Below are positions 1 through 5,308 of a DNA stretch of 7,929 bases, piece after piece. Under the pieces are notes generated by a model. That model was not told the origin of the DNA and did not search any database. It saw nothing but the letters and a program-made list of their open reading frames with translations. The DNA comes from an uncultured Bacteroidales bacterium (GTDB taxonomy: Bacteria; Bacteroidota; Bacteroidia; Bacteroidales; UBA932): assembly GCA_937900465.1 (NCBI GenBank), contig CALCEJ010000076.1, positions 1 to 7,929 of the forward strand. The letters are read 5' to 3'. Both the position numbers and the translations under genes were made by a program. How positions within the stretch are numbered: the first letter of the stretch is position 1; the number at the start of each line of letters is the position of its first letter.

Positions 1-183
1 ATATTCCCCGGAGAACCAGATGTCCATCGTGGACACCAGCGTAGTACCCTTTATCGCACGGACCATCTCCGGCGCATCCGGTCGGAAGCGACGGACCATC
101 TCTCCCCAGAACGCATCGTACTGGGGTTCCGTATTGAAAATCACCCCGTCGAGGTCAAACAGTGCAGCCTTGAATCTTCTCAT
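1..183 (-). CDS. HAD-superfamily phosphatase / phosphoglucomutase-like, N-terminal part (cut by window edge)
   Basis: Reading the minus strand from the ATG at 183 gives 61 open codons that run off the left edge. Residues 8-21 carry LFDLDGVIFNTEP, the HAD motif I (DxDG...T), with the expected nucleophile Asp10 and acid/base Asp12. The 'GVIFNTEPQYDAFW' style is typical of the beta-phosphoglucomutase/CbbY-type subfamily, whose members are about 210-230 residues long and act on small phosphorylated metabolites in the cytoplasm. The substrate cannot be read from this fragment because the cap domain and motifs II-IV lie outside the window. A plus-strand reading frame spans the same bases but has no family resemblance there. 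The gene diverges from the nitroreductase across 85 bases and has its own promoter match at 225-256. The family call is firm; the subfamily is an inference. Confidence 0.88.
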   Translation of the reverse strand, partial: MRRFKAALFDLDGVIFNTEPQYDAFWGEMVRRFRPDAPEMVRAIKGTTLVSTMDIWFSGEY

Positions 184-220
184 TTTCCAAAAAAGATGTC
201 CATCTTCTTATCCGTTTGCG

Positions 221-251
221 TCTGCAAAATTAGAAAATATTCCTATCTTTG
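221..251 (+). promoter_or_regulatory. Probable promoter for the nitroreductase gene
   Basis: TATCTTTG (244-251) is a perfect TAnnTTTG box. TCTG (221-224), one mismatch from TTTG, lies 19 bases upstream. The expected transcription start would leave a leader of only about 10 bases before the ATG at 269. The site interlocks with the minus-strand promoter at 225-256, so the two divergent genes probably compete for polymerase or are co-regulated here. Confidence 0.5.
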
Positions 252-256
252 AGAAA
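225..256 (-). promoter_or_regulatory. Bacteroidota-type promoter for the HAD gene
   Basis: On the minus strand a perfect TAnnTTTG -7 box (TAATTTTG, 225-232) is preceded after 20 bases by TTTC (253-256), one mismatch from the TTTG -33 box. The start codon at 183 lies about 35 bases beyond the expected transcription start. An inverted repeat (AAGATG-tc-CATCTT, 193-206) falls in the short leader and could be an operator, but this is weak. The match is by eye to the known consensus and was not tested. Confidence 0.6.
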
Positions 257-268
257 CGCTTTCGTGCT

Positions 269-901
269 ATGGCAGACAACTATATAGAAAAGAGAATGGA
301 AGAGCTCCTGGAGGGAGGGAAGCGTAAGGTCATCCGCCGGAACAAGTCCATCGACACGCTCCTCAGGCTCAACCGCAGCTACCGCGGCTACAGCTCCGGG
401 GTGAAAATCACCCGTGAAACCCTTCGGGAAATCATTTCCGTCGTCCCTTTCGCCGCCTCCGGAATGAATGCCCAATCCCTCCGCTTCCGCCCTGTCCCCT
501 CCGACGAGTGCCATCTTGTCCATCCCTACGTTACCCTTGGCGCCGCTCTACCGGAGGAGCATCTCCCACACCCCGGCGAGGAGCCGGCCGGCTACATAGC
601 CGTCTGCTGTACCGGGCCGGAGAACAGGGTGACTGACATAGACCTCGGTATCGCGGCCCAGAGCATGCTCCTGAAGGCGGTGGATATGGGCCTTAACGGC
701 ATCGTCATCCTGAATTTCCGCGCGGAGGCAGTGATGGAAGCGCTGGGCCTCCCTTCGAAGCCCATATGCCTTATCGCGATCGGCAAAGGCACGGAACGGA
801 TTTTCCTTGTCTCCGCCCGCCCCGGCGATTCCCTCAGCTACTACCGCAAAGACGGCATCCACTACGTCCCAAAGCTCTCCGTCGACGATCTACTGATTTG
901 A
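269..901 (+). CDS. nitroreductase-family FMN oxidoreductase
   Basis: This 210-residue protein has the nitroreductase fold signature. RSYRGY at 36-41 matches the FMN-phosphate-binding 'RRS.R.f' segment. ASGMNAQSLRF at 63-73 matches the 'aPSa.N.QpWrF' loop. DIDLGIAAQSMLLKA at 123-137 is the core helix, and AIGKGTE at 170-176 is the usual glycine turn near the flavin. Known members use NAD(P)H to reduce nitroaromatics, quinones or enones as cytoplasmic dimers; the natural substrate here is unknown. The frame is open upstream to position 20, but the ATG at 269 was chosen because homology begins there, it sits just after the promoter at 221-251, and the upstream part is antisense to the HAD gene. 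The 3' end overlaps the convergent recombinase gene by 12 bases. Family call firm. Confidence 0.87.
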   Translation: MADNYIEKRMEELLEGGKRKVIRRNKSIDTLLRLNRSYRGYSSGVKITRETLREIISVVPFAASGMNAQSLRFRPVPSDECHLVHPYVTLGAALPEEHLPHPGEEPAGYIAVCCTGPENRVTDIDLGIAAQSMLLKAVDMGLNGIVILNFRAEAVMEALGLPSKPICLIAIGKGTERIFLVSARPGDSLSYYRKDGIHYVPKLSVDDLLI

Positions 902-1816
902 CAGTGCCCATTTCCCGACCCTATCCAGCATCCTTTCCACGCAGCGGCGCTTCTGGGAGGAATCGGGATGGACATAGAGGTCGAAGGTTGTGGTTACGGA
1001 GGAATGGCCCAGGATGGCGCTGACGGTTTTACAGTCGCATCGGCTTTCGATGCATCGTGTCGCGAAGCTGTGGCGGAGCCCGTGGAACCGCATCGGCGGA
1101 ATCCCGAGCGTGGAGAGCAGCACGGCGAAGTAGCGGCGGTAGCGTCTCGGGTCCATGGGCCTGTCCGTACCGGATACGATGTATCCTTCCGGCCGTCTCC
1201 CCGGCGACAACTGCCGTATCATCCGGCGCACCGGCCCCGTGAGGGGGATTTCCCTTACGGAGGACGCCGTCTTGGGCATTCCCACCTCGAGCGACGACCT
1301 TCCGCTTTCCGGATCGTACAGCCTGGACGCGGTCTTCGAAATCCGGATCGTCCCCCCGCGAAGGTCCATATCGGCCCATTGCAGCGCGCATACCTCGCCT
1401 ATCCTGAGCCCCCCGGTAAGGCAGATGAGTATCCCGAGATTACGGGCCGATGGATGGGCTCCGGTATAGGAGACGAGCCTTTTGTAATCCTGCACAGAAA
1501 GCACCGGAATCGGCTTTGACGGCTCCTCCGGGTAATGGATTGTCCATTGCTTTTTCTCCTTCTCCGCAAACGACAGAACCATCCTTAGCACTGTCACCGA
1601 GTCGCGGATCGTCTTCGCGCCCACCCCGCGTCCGTGCTCCCTGAGGACGTACTCCTGGACTGCCGCCTCATCGACCCGTTTCGGGCTGAGGTTCCCGAAG
1701 GAGGGGAGGACGTGACTCGCAAGCAGGGTGGAGTAGGTCGTATACGACGACTGGCGGATGAAAGGCCGCCGGGAAGATAGCCAGAGGGGGGCTATATTAT
1801 TGATGGTCTGTTTCAT
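890..1816 (-). CDS. tyrosine-type site-specific recombinase / integrase
   Basis: This complete 308-residue enzyme has the full catalytic set of the tyrosine recombinase family. Arg138 lies in TGGLRIGEVCALQW, with a probable beta-hairpin Lys182 (MPKTASSVREIPL). His245 and Arg248 lie in FHGLRHSFATR, His271 in ILGHSS, and the nucleophile Tyr281 in TTTFDLYVHP. Residues 1-95 form the SAM-like core-binding domain and about 103-290 the catalytic domain. The length fits a compact XerC/D-like or 'solo' Bacteroidota recombinase that cuts and rejoins DNA at short inverted-arm sites. There are no phage, conjugation or excisionase genes nearby, and the enzyme is divergent from a surface-lipoprotein unit, so DNA inversion is as plausible as element integration. 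Its GC-rich coding sequence contrasts with the AT-rich DNA just upstream. Only a weak promoter match (TAGTTTTC, 1841-1848) precedes it. The function is certain at family level; the target is unknown. Confidence 0.93.
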   Translation of the reverse strand: MKQTINNIAPLWLSSRRPFIRQSSYTTYSTLLASHVLPSFGNLSPKRVDEAAVQEYVLREHGRGVGAKTIRDSVTVLRMVLSFAEKEKKQWTIHYPEEPSKPIPVLSVQDYKRLVSYTGAHPSARNLGILICLTGGLRIGEVCALQWADMDLRGGTIRISKTASRLYDPESGRSSLEVGMPKTASSVREIPLTGPVRRMIRQLSPGRRPEGYIVSGTDRPMDPRRYRRYFAVLLSTLGIPPMRFHGLRHSFATRCIESRCDCKTVSAILGHSSVTTTFDLYVHPDSSQKRRCVERMLDRVGKWALSNQ

Positions 1817-1824
1817 AAATTTTT

Positions 1825-1845
1825 TGTTGAAAAATATGTTGAAAA
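1825..1845. repeat. Two direct copies of TGTTGAAAA, 12-base period
   Basis: TGTTGAAAA occurs at 1825-1833 and again at 1837-1845, immediately upstream of the recombinase start and within an AT-rich stretch. It lies between inverted AAAATAT (1831-1837) and ATATTTT (1857-1863). One-turn-spaced direct repeats in front of an integrase gene resemble protein-binding sites (recombinase arm sites or an autoregulator), but nothing here proves it. Confidence 0.45.
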
Positions 1846-1873
1846 CTATTATTAGTATATTTTAAAAAACTTC

Positions 1874-1905
1874 TTTGGAATCCACAAGGATAATGACTAT
1901 ATTTG
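1874..1905 (+). promoter_or_regulatory. Strong Bacteroidota-type promoter for the small peptide / fimbrillin-like unit
   Basis: A perfect TTTG (1874-1877), a 20-base spacer and a perfect TAnnTTTG (TATATTTG, 1898-1905) match the Bacteroides sigma-factor consensus. Transcription should start near 1912, leaving a leader of about 50 bases before the ATG at 1965. It is the best consensus match in the window, tied with the one at 6721-6751. Confidence 0.75.
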
Positions 1906-1934
1906 CCAAATGTCCGGGATAAAGACCGGGCAAA
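1902..1934. promoter_or_regulatory. Inverted repeat overlapping the -7 box, candidate operator or leader hairpin
   Basis: TTTGCC (1902-1907) and its complement GGCAAA (1929-1934) flank 21 bases, and the left arm includes the last half of the -7 box. The interior has CCGGG twice (1914-1918 and 1926-1930) with a 12-base period. A protein bound here would cover the promoter and the first transcribed bases. It may also be chance. Confidence 0.35.
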
Positions 1935-1964
1935 GGATGAACAAACGTTAAACTTAATATCATT

Positions 1965-2105
1965 ATGAAAGAAAAACAACTTTACACAGCCCCCGCGGCT
2001 GACCTCCTCGTGGTACGATTCGAGGAGAATGTTATGAGTCCTGTCTATGGAGCCAAGGGCTTTGCAGGTGCCGACATTGAGGATGGTAATGAGTATGATC
2101 TTTAA
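1965..2105 (+). CDS. 46-residue conserved-type small peptide ('YTAP...E' family), function unknown
   Basis: The ATG at 1965 opens a 46-codon frame ending in TAA at 2103-2105. It begins MKEKQLYTAPAADLLVV and continues to an acidic, Gly-containing tail ending DGNEYDL. The pattern Tyr-x-Ala-Pro, then hydrophobic residues, then RFEEN..MS resembles small uncharacterised Bacteroidales proteins that I recall next to surface-protein genes. I do not know a function for them. There is no signal peptide or membrane segment, and no cysteine. The start is preceded by AT-rich sequence without Shine-Dalgarno, about 50 bases downstream of the expected transcription start. The lipoprotein gene follows after 12 bases, so the two are almost certainly co-transcribed. 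Possible roles, all inference, are a regulator of the surface protein, a leader ORF whose translation sets expression of the next gene, or a precursor peptide. Confidence 0.72.
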   Translation: MKEKQLYTAPAADLLVVRFEENVMSPVYGAKGFAGADIEDGNEYDL

Positions 2106-2117
2106 AGCTTTTGCTCT

Positions 2118-4418
2118 ATGAAAAAGACTCTCGTATCATTCTTCGCAATTGCCCTTTCAATTGCTGCTCTCGTTTCTTGCTCTAAAGAAATCCCTTCACC
2201 CATTGATGAGGATCAACTCATTGAGGTCACCCTCATCGCTGGAAATCCTGAAGCCCAGCCCGCCACCAAGACCGAGATGAGCGGGACTAAACCTTATTGG
2301 TCTGTGGGGGATAAGATTGGTGTTTCGACTGGCACCAGTGGCAACTACGAATTCTCCACTGGAATCGCAGCTGCTTCAACTACCGCAAGTTTCACCGGTT
2401 CTACAGTAAGCGGTGATTTATATGCATACTACCCCTATGATGATGATAATATCAGGACCGCAATCGGAGTAACTGGAAAGAGGTTAAATCTGATCAAAGA
2501 CCAATATCCGACCGCTACATCTTTTGACGGAGATGCCGATATTATGGTCGCCAAAAAGTTTACGGTCAGCCCGGAAAACACCACGGTTGAAGATCTTGAG
2601 TTCGCCCGTTTGGGAGCCATCGTTAAGATTGTCCTTATTGACGAGGAAAGCAAAATGACTGGCACACAGTACCCTACATCCGTTTCTATGACCGCTGCAT
2701 CAGATTTAGCTGGTTATGTAATGTTGGATTTGGTCAATCAGGAAATGACAGATCCCTACTACAATACATCAACGACGGTTACTGCGAACTACACCAACGA
2801 AACCCATTTTGCCATTAATGGGACAAATGGTGCCTATTTGATTGTAGCTCCTCAGACGCTGGCCGCAGGATCATCTCTCACCATCGCTGCTGCAACGGCG
2901 GACTATACTATTTCCAAGACCATCACTGTTCCAGCGGGTGGTATCGAACTGCTTCCTGGAAAGGTGAATACGCTGAATATTGGTCTTTCATCCAGCCATA
3001 TTAACGCCAATGGATATCCGTACCAGCTTTATAGTGGCGATATTACTGAAGGAGACTATTTGATTGTTTATGACGGCGTTGCAATGAAGGCTACCGTTAA
3101 TTCTGATCGTCTCCAATACACTTCGGTTTCAATTTCTGATAACAAAGTTTACAATCCGAGTGTTGATATTATTTGGCATATCGCACAGAGCGGTGAATAT
3201 TGGACAATATACAACGCTGATTCCGACAAATATGCCGCTTCCACTGGAGCAAAGAGTAAGGCTCAGCTTCTTGATGACGGCTCTGATGATAAGAGTAAAT
3301 GGACTGTTTCCGGTTCTTCAACCTATGAATTTGTAAACAAGGCAAATGCCGCAGCGTCTGCTAATGCAAATTTACGTCGTAATGGAACCTATGGTTTTGC
3401 TTGCTATGGTACTGGTACAGGTGGAGCCTTGAGCCTCTATAAACTTAACGACGGCAAAACAGCAGCAGGTATTGCCTATGCTCGCACTAGTGATGTAATT
3501 ACTTTTGGCGATGCTCTGACTCCTCCGACTCTGAGCAATGCACATGGTCTGACCATCAGCTGTTCTTCCGACAATACAGACGTTGCAACGGTTAACGCCA
3601 CGACGGGTGAGATTTCTGTGGTTGGCAACGCTGGTGTTGCCGTCATCACTGTGTCTTGGGCAGAACAGACAATCAGCACTGTGACCTATCGTGCAGGAAG
3701 CGTGAAATATACGCTTACTATAAACAAGAAGACTCCAACGATTGCAGACTTCGTTGATCCTCCAACTTCTCTTGCTGTTGCCGCATCTGTCACAAAGACC
3801 ACGACCATTTCCGATGGCTTAGCGATTACTTACACATCCAGCAATGATGCAGTTGCAACCGTTAATGCGACAACGGGTGAGGTTACAGGTGTTGCAGATG
3901 GGAATGTGACCATTTCTGCGACCTTCGCTGGAAATGCTAACTTCAACGCTGCGGAAACAAAGTCCTATGCTCTTACTGTGGGTGCAGGTGGTGGGCCTAC
4001 TCCTCAGGTTGTTACTATGCAGTACTCAGGTTCTACCACAAATATGACAGGCGGCAATGATGCGGCCACAGTAGGACTCGATGCTGATAAGTGGTCTGTT
4101 GTTGGAGCGAAGGGCGGAAATGCCAACTATCCAGGTTTAAACAAAGCTGGAGATATAAGATTATACTGGACCAATGGTGATAGTAATACAATTACAGTCA
4201 CTTCACTTGAGTCTGGAGCTACTATCAACAGTATCGTAATTACTTATACTGGAGATAGTTACAACAATGGTAAAGTACTTGTAGGTGGCGATGAAGTATC
4301 TCTATCTGGCGGCTCTTATACGATTAATAATACCTCCTTCGTTATCACAAATGGAAATACGTCAAATGTTCAAGTACGTATTTCTTCAGTAGCGATTACT
4401 TATACTCCCGCTAGCTGA
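2118..4418 (+). CDS. large multidomain fimbrillin-like surface lipoprotein with Ig-like repeats
   Basis: This 766-residue protein begins with a lipoprotein signal (hydrophobic 4-19, lipobox LVSC, lipidated Cys21), so it should reach the outer membrane. Residues about 35-290 look like a FimA/Mfa-type fimbrillin domain: TKTEM at 50-54, WSVGDKIGV at 61-69, DLYAYYPYDDD at 100-110, and LLPGKVNTLNIGL at 278-290. Residues about 300-442 form a separate module (GDYLIVYDG at 312-320, WTIYNADSDKYAAS at 362-375) that resembles beta-trefoil-like or ligand-binding segments of Bacteroidota exported proteins. About 468-535 and 546-621 are two Ig-like (BIG2-type) repeats, each with the core VATVNATTGE. A C-terminal Gly/Ser/Thr-rich beta module spans about 629-766. 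No sortase or type IX C-terminal signal was recognised. It follows the 46-residue peptide after 12 bases and is closed by the terminator at 4477-4511. It is probably an adhesin or pilus-tip-like protein; the ligand is unknown. Confidence 0.82.
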   Translation: MKKTLVSFFAIALSIAALVSCSKEIPSPIDEDQLIEVTLIAGNPEAQPATKTEMSGTKPYWSVGDKIGVSTGTSGNYEFSTGIAAASTTASFTGSTVSGDLYAYYPYDDDNIRTAIGVTGKRLNLIKDQYPTATSFDGDADIMVAKKFTVSPENTTVEDLEFARLGAIVKIVLIDEESKMTGTQYPTSVSMTAASDLAGYVMLDLVNQEMTDPYYNTSTTVTANYTNETHFAINGTNGAYLIVAPQTLAAGSSLTIAAATADYTISKTITVPAGGIELLPGKVNTLNIGLSSSHINANGYPYQLYSGDITEGDYLIVYDGVAMKATVNSDRLQYTSVSISDNKVYNPSVDIIWHIAQSGEYWTIYNADSDKYAASTGAKSKAQLLDDGSDDKSKWTVSGSSTYEFVNKANAAASANANLRRNGTYGFACYGTGTGGALSLYKLNDGKTAAGIAYARTSDVITFGDALTPPTLSNAHGLTISCSSDNTDVATVNATTGEISVVGNAGVAVITVSWAEQTISTVTYRAGSVKYTLTINKKTPTIADFVDPPTSLAVAASVTKTTTISDGLAITYTSSNDAVATVNATTGEVTGVADGNVTISATFAGNANFNAAETKSYALTVGAGGGPTPQVVTMQYSGSTTNMTGGNDAATVGLDADKWSVVGAKGGNANYPGLNKAGDIRLYWTNGDSNTITVTSLESGATINSIVITYTGDSYNNGKVLVGGDEVSLSGGSYTINNTSFVITNGNTSNVQVRISSVAITYTPAS

Positions 4419-4476
4419 AACCTACTCACTTCACAGGTGACCGCAGCGGCCGCTCCCGGAGAGCCTTATTAACCGA

Positions 4477-4511
4477 GTTCTGCAGGGCTTGTCCCTGCAG
4501 AACTTTGTTTT
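4477..4511 (+). terminator. intrinsic terminator after the lipoprotein gene
   Basis: A perfect 11-base-pair stem GTTCTGCAGGG (4477-4487) / CCCTGCAGAAC (4493-4503) with a CTTGT loop is followed by TTTGTTTT (4504-4511). It lies about 60 bases after the stop codon on the plus strand. The minus-strand gene ending at 4526 converges on it and may use the same stem, although no T-run follows in that direction. Confidence 0.88.
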
Positions 4512-4525
4512 AGGTAGTGTGCAAC

Positions 4526-4840
4526 CTAAGAAACCAATAGATTAAGCCAGACGTCGTTCCGCGTTGGCCTACCTCCCCAAGTTTGAACGTCCTTTTCACG
4601 GTCAGTATGCCGGATAAGTCCCATCTGATCCAATGACATAAGGCATTGCTGCGAGAACCACAAATGTAAATTGTGATAACCCATATCGTCCAGAGCTGCA
4701 GCATACTCAAGCGGATGAAGATCCTTATAGTATGCAATGAATTCATTGGCGGTAAATTCTCTCGGCATCCTCTCCAGCATCCTTCTCACGGCAGGAATCT
4801 CCAGACTTTGATCTAATATTAGCTTTGTTTCCGGGGTCAT
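4526..4840 (-). CDS. hypothetical protein, 104 residues, possible winged-helix-like fold
   Basis: I do not recognise this protein. It starts MTPETKLILDQSLEIP and is mainly helical up to about residue 80, with segments FTANEFIAYYKDL (29-41) and LHLWFSQQCLMSLDQMGLI (58-76). It ends in a short basic turn-rich stretch, GGRPTRNDVWL (89-99). Helices followed by a small beta hairpin with an 'Rxxxx..W' tip could be a winged-helix DNA-binding fold, but this is only shape-matching. There is no signal peptide or membrane segment. It stands alone: its promoter box is at 4900-4907 and it converges on the fimbrillin terminator. A minus-strand alternative frame (4510-4746) overlaps it but has less plausible composition. 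The start at 4840 is the first ATG and fits the upstream promoter. It is probably a real gene. Confidence 0.62.
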   Translation of the reverse strand: MTPETKLILDQSLEIPAVRRMLERMPREFTANEFIAYYKDLHPLEYAAALDDMGYHNLHLWFSQQCLMSLDQMGLIRHTDREKDVQTWGGRPTRNDVWLNLLVS

Positions 4841-4899
4841 AAAAGATAAATATAACAGATTGTAGTATTCGATTAGGTAAATGTTTTTTTACCCTGCAA

Positions 4900-4907
4900 C
4901 AAATATA
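4900..4907 (-). promoter_or_regulatory. Probable -7 box for the 104-residue gene
   Basis: TATATTTG on the minus strand (plus-strand CAAATATA) is a perfect TAnnTTTG, about 60 bases before the ATG at 4840. No good TTTG is found 19-21 bases further upstream. A small inverted repeat, GGTAAA (4876-4881) / TTTACC (4888-4893), falls at the expected start of transcription and could form a leader hairpin. Confidence 0.42.
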
Positions 4908-4977
4908 CATCTTTTTTGACTATATGCACTCCATCGGAGGTTTACCAACGGAAAAGAATAGCGGCTGGAGGATAAGT

Positions 4978-5013
4978 GTCGCAGGTGGTGCTCCCGAAGG
5001 TGCCACCTGCGAC
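4978..5013. repeat. diverged copy of the palindromic GCAGGTGGTGC hairpin
   Basis: GTCGCAGGTGG (4978-4988) pairs perfectly with CCACCTGCGAC (5003-5013), and the stem can be extended inward with wobble pairs. The core GCAGGTGG...CCACCTGC is shared with the hairpins at 5029-5066 and 7897-7926, but the loop and outer bases differ and the 23-base tail of the other two copies is missing. It is probably an older or truncated member of the same palindrome family. The DNA between 4908 and 4977 holds nothing I can identify. Confidence 0.7.
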
Positions 5014-5023
5014 GAAAAGGGCC

Positions 5024-5066
5024 AAAAACGTAGCAGGTGGTGCCAATTCCGGCACCACCTGCTACG
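5024..5066 (-). terminator. terminator-like hairpin ending the minus-strand lipoprotein/Sel1 unit
   Basis: A perfect 16-base-pair stem, CGTAGCAGGTGGTGCC (5029-5044) and its complement (5051-5066), with a 6-base loop, is followed on the minus strand by five T (5024-5028). It sits about 40 bases past the stop codon of the last minus-strand ORF. It is also the core of the repeated element described at 5029-5100, so its terminator role may be secondary to its nature as a repeat. Confidence 0.6.
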
Positions 5067-5100
5067 CTATTGTGGTGATATAAGATGCGCCTCCGACGGG
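5029..5100 (-). repeat. left copy of a ~70-base palindromic repeat element
   Basis: Bases 5030-5088 match the reverse complement of 7871-7929 at 57 of 59 positions. The similarity continues more weakly to 5100 (8 of 12). The element has a hairpin (GCAGGTGGTGCC...GGCACCACCTGC) and a unique tail (GCTATTGTGGTGATATAAG), and the tail gives it a direction. Read on the minus strand the order is tail then hairpin, just downstream of the minus-strand unit. Identity between two copies 2.8 kb apart in non-coding DNA indicates a dispersed family rather than chance. Confidence 0.88.
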
Positions 5101-5107
5101 CTTTCCT

Positions 5108-5257
5108 CTATTCCTCCTCAGGAAGCATCTCGATGGTCTTCACCAGGACCTCTTCCCGCTCCTTATCGCCTATCTCAAACTTCATACTCCTGTTAAGTAC
5201 CCAGGTAAGCGGCCAGCCTGAGGCCAGGTGGACTTCCTCAAACTGGTAATCATCCAT
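5108..5257 (-). CDS. small ORF downstream of the Sel1-repeat gene; possible frameshifted remnant of a ~66-residue gene
   Basis: From the ATG at 5257 the frame runs 49 codons to TAG at 5108-5110. It encodes MDDYQFEEVHLASGWPL...EMLPEEE, an acidic sequence I do not recognise. The frame is open for 17 further codons upstream (5258-5308, YEFKPAIQEAVDNASLS), up to the TAA that ends the Sel1-repeat gene, so both ORFs are in the same frame. This upstream part looks coding. The sequence TAA-T-ATG-AGTTC has an ATG at 5307 that is one base out of frame with it. Adding one G (ATGGAGTTC) would restore an intact 66-residue protein starting MEFKPAI. I therefore infer either a recent one-base deletion that broke a small gene, or an ORF that really starts at 5257. 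It would be last in the lipoprotein/Sel1 operon. Confidence 0.45.
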   Translation of the reverse strand: MDDYQFEEVHLASGWPLTWVLNRSMKFEIGDKEREEVLVKTIEMLPEEE

Positions 5258-5308
5258 ACTTAAACTGGCATTGTCAACGGCTTCCTGGATAGCAGGTTTG
5301 AACTCATA

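Noticed and set aside
20..268. Plus-strand reading frame extending the nitroreductase upstream by 83 codons
   Set aside because: It is antisense to a clear HAD motif on the minus strand, and family similarity and the promoter both place the start at 269.
968..1519. 183-codon plus-strand frame inside the recombinase gene
   Set aside because: A long shadow frame caused by high GC; Arg/Pro-rich with no family features, while the minus strand encodes a complete recombinase.
1817..2118. Invertible promoter between recombinase and lipoprotein genes
   Set aside because: No pair of inverted repeats of useful length found by eye around the promoter; kept only as a hypothesis for read-level testing.
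4978..5066. CRISPR-like array suggested by two nearby GGTGGTGC palindromes
   Set aside because: Only two unequal copies with no regular spacers, and no cas genes; better explained as a palindromic repeat family.
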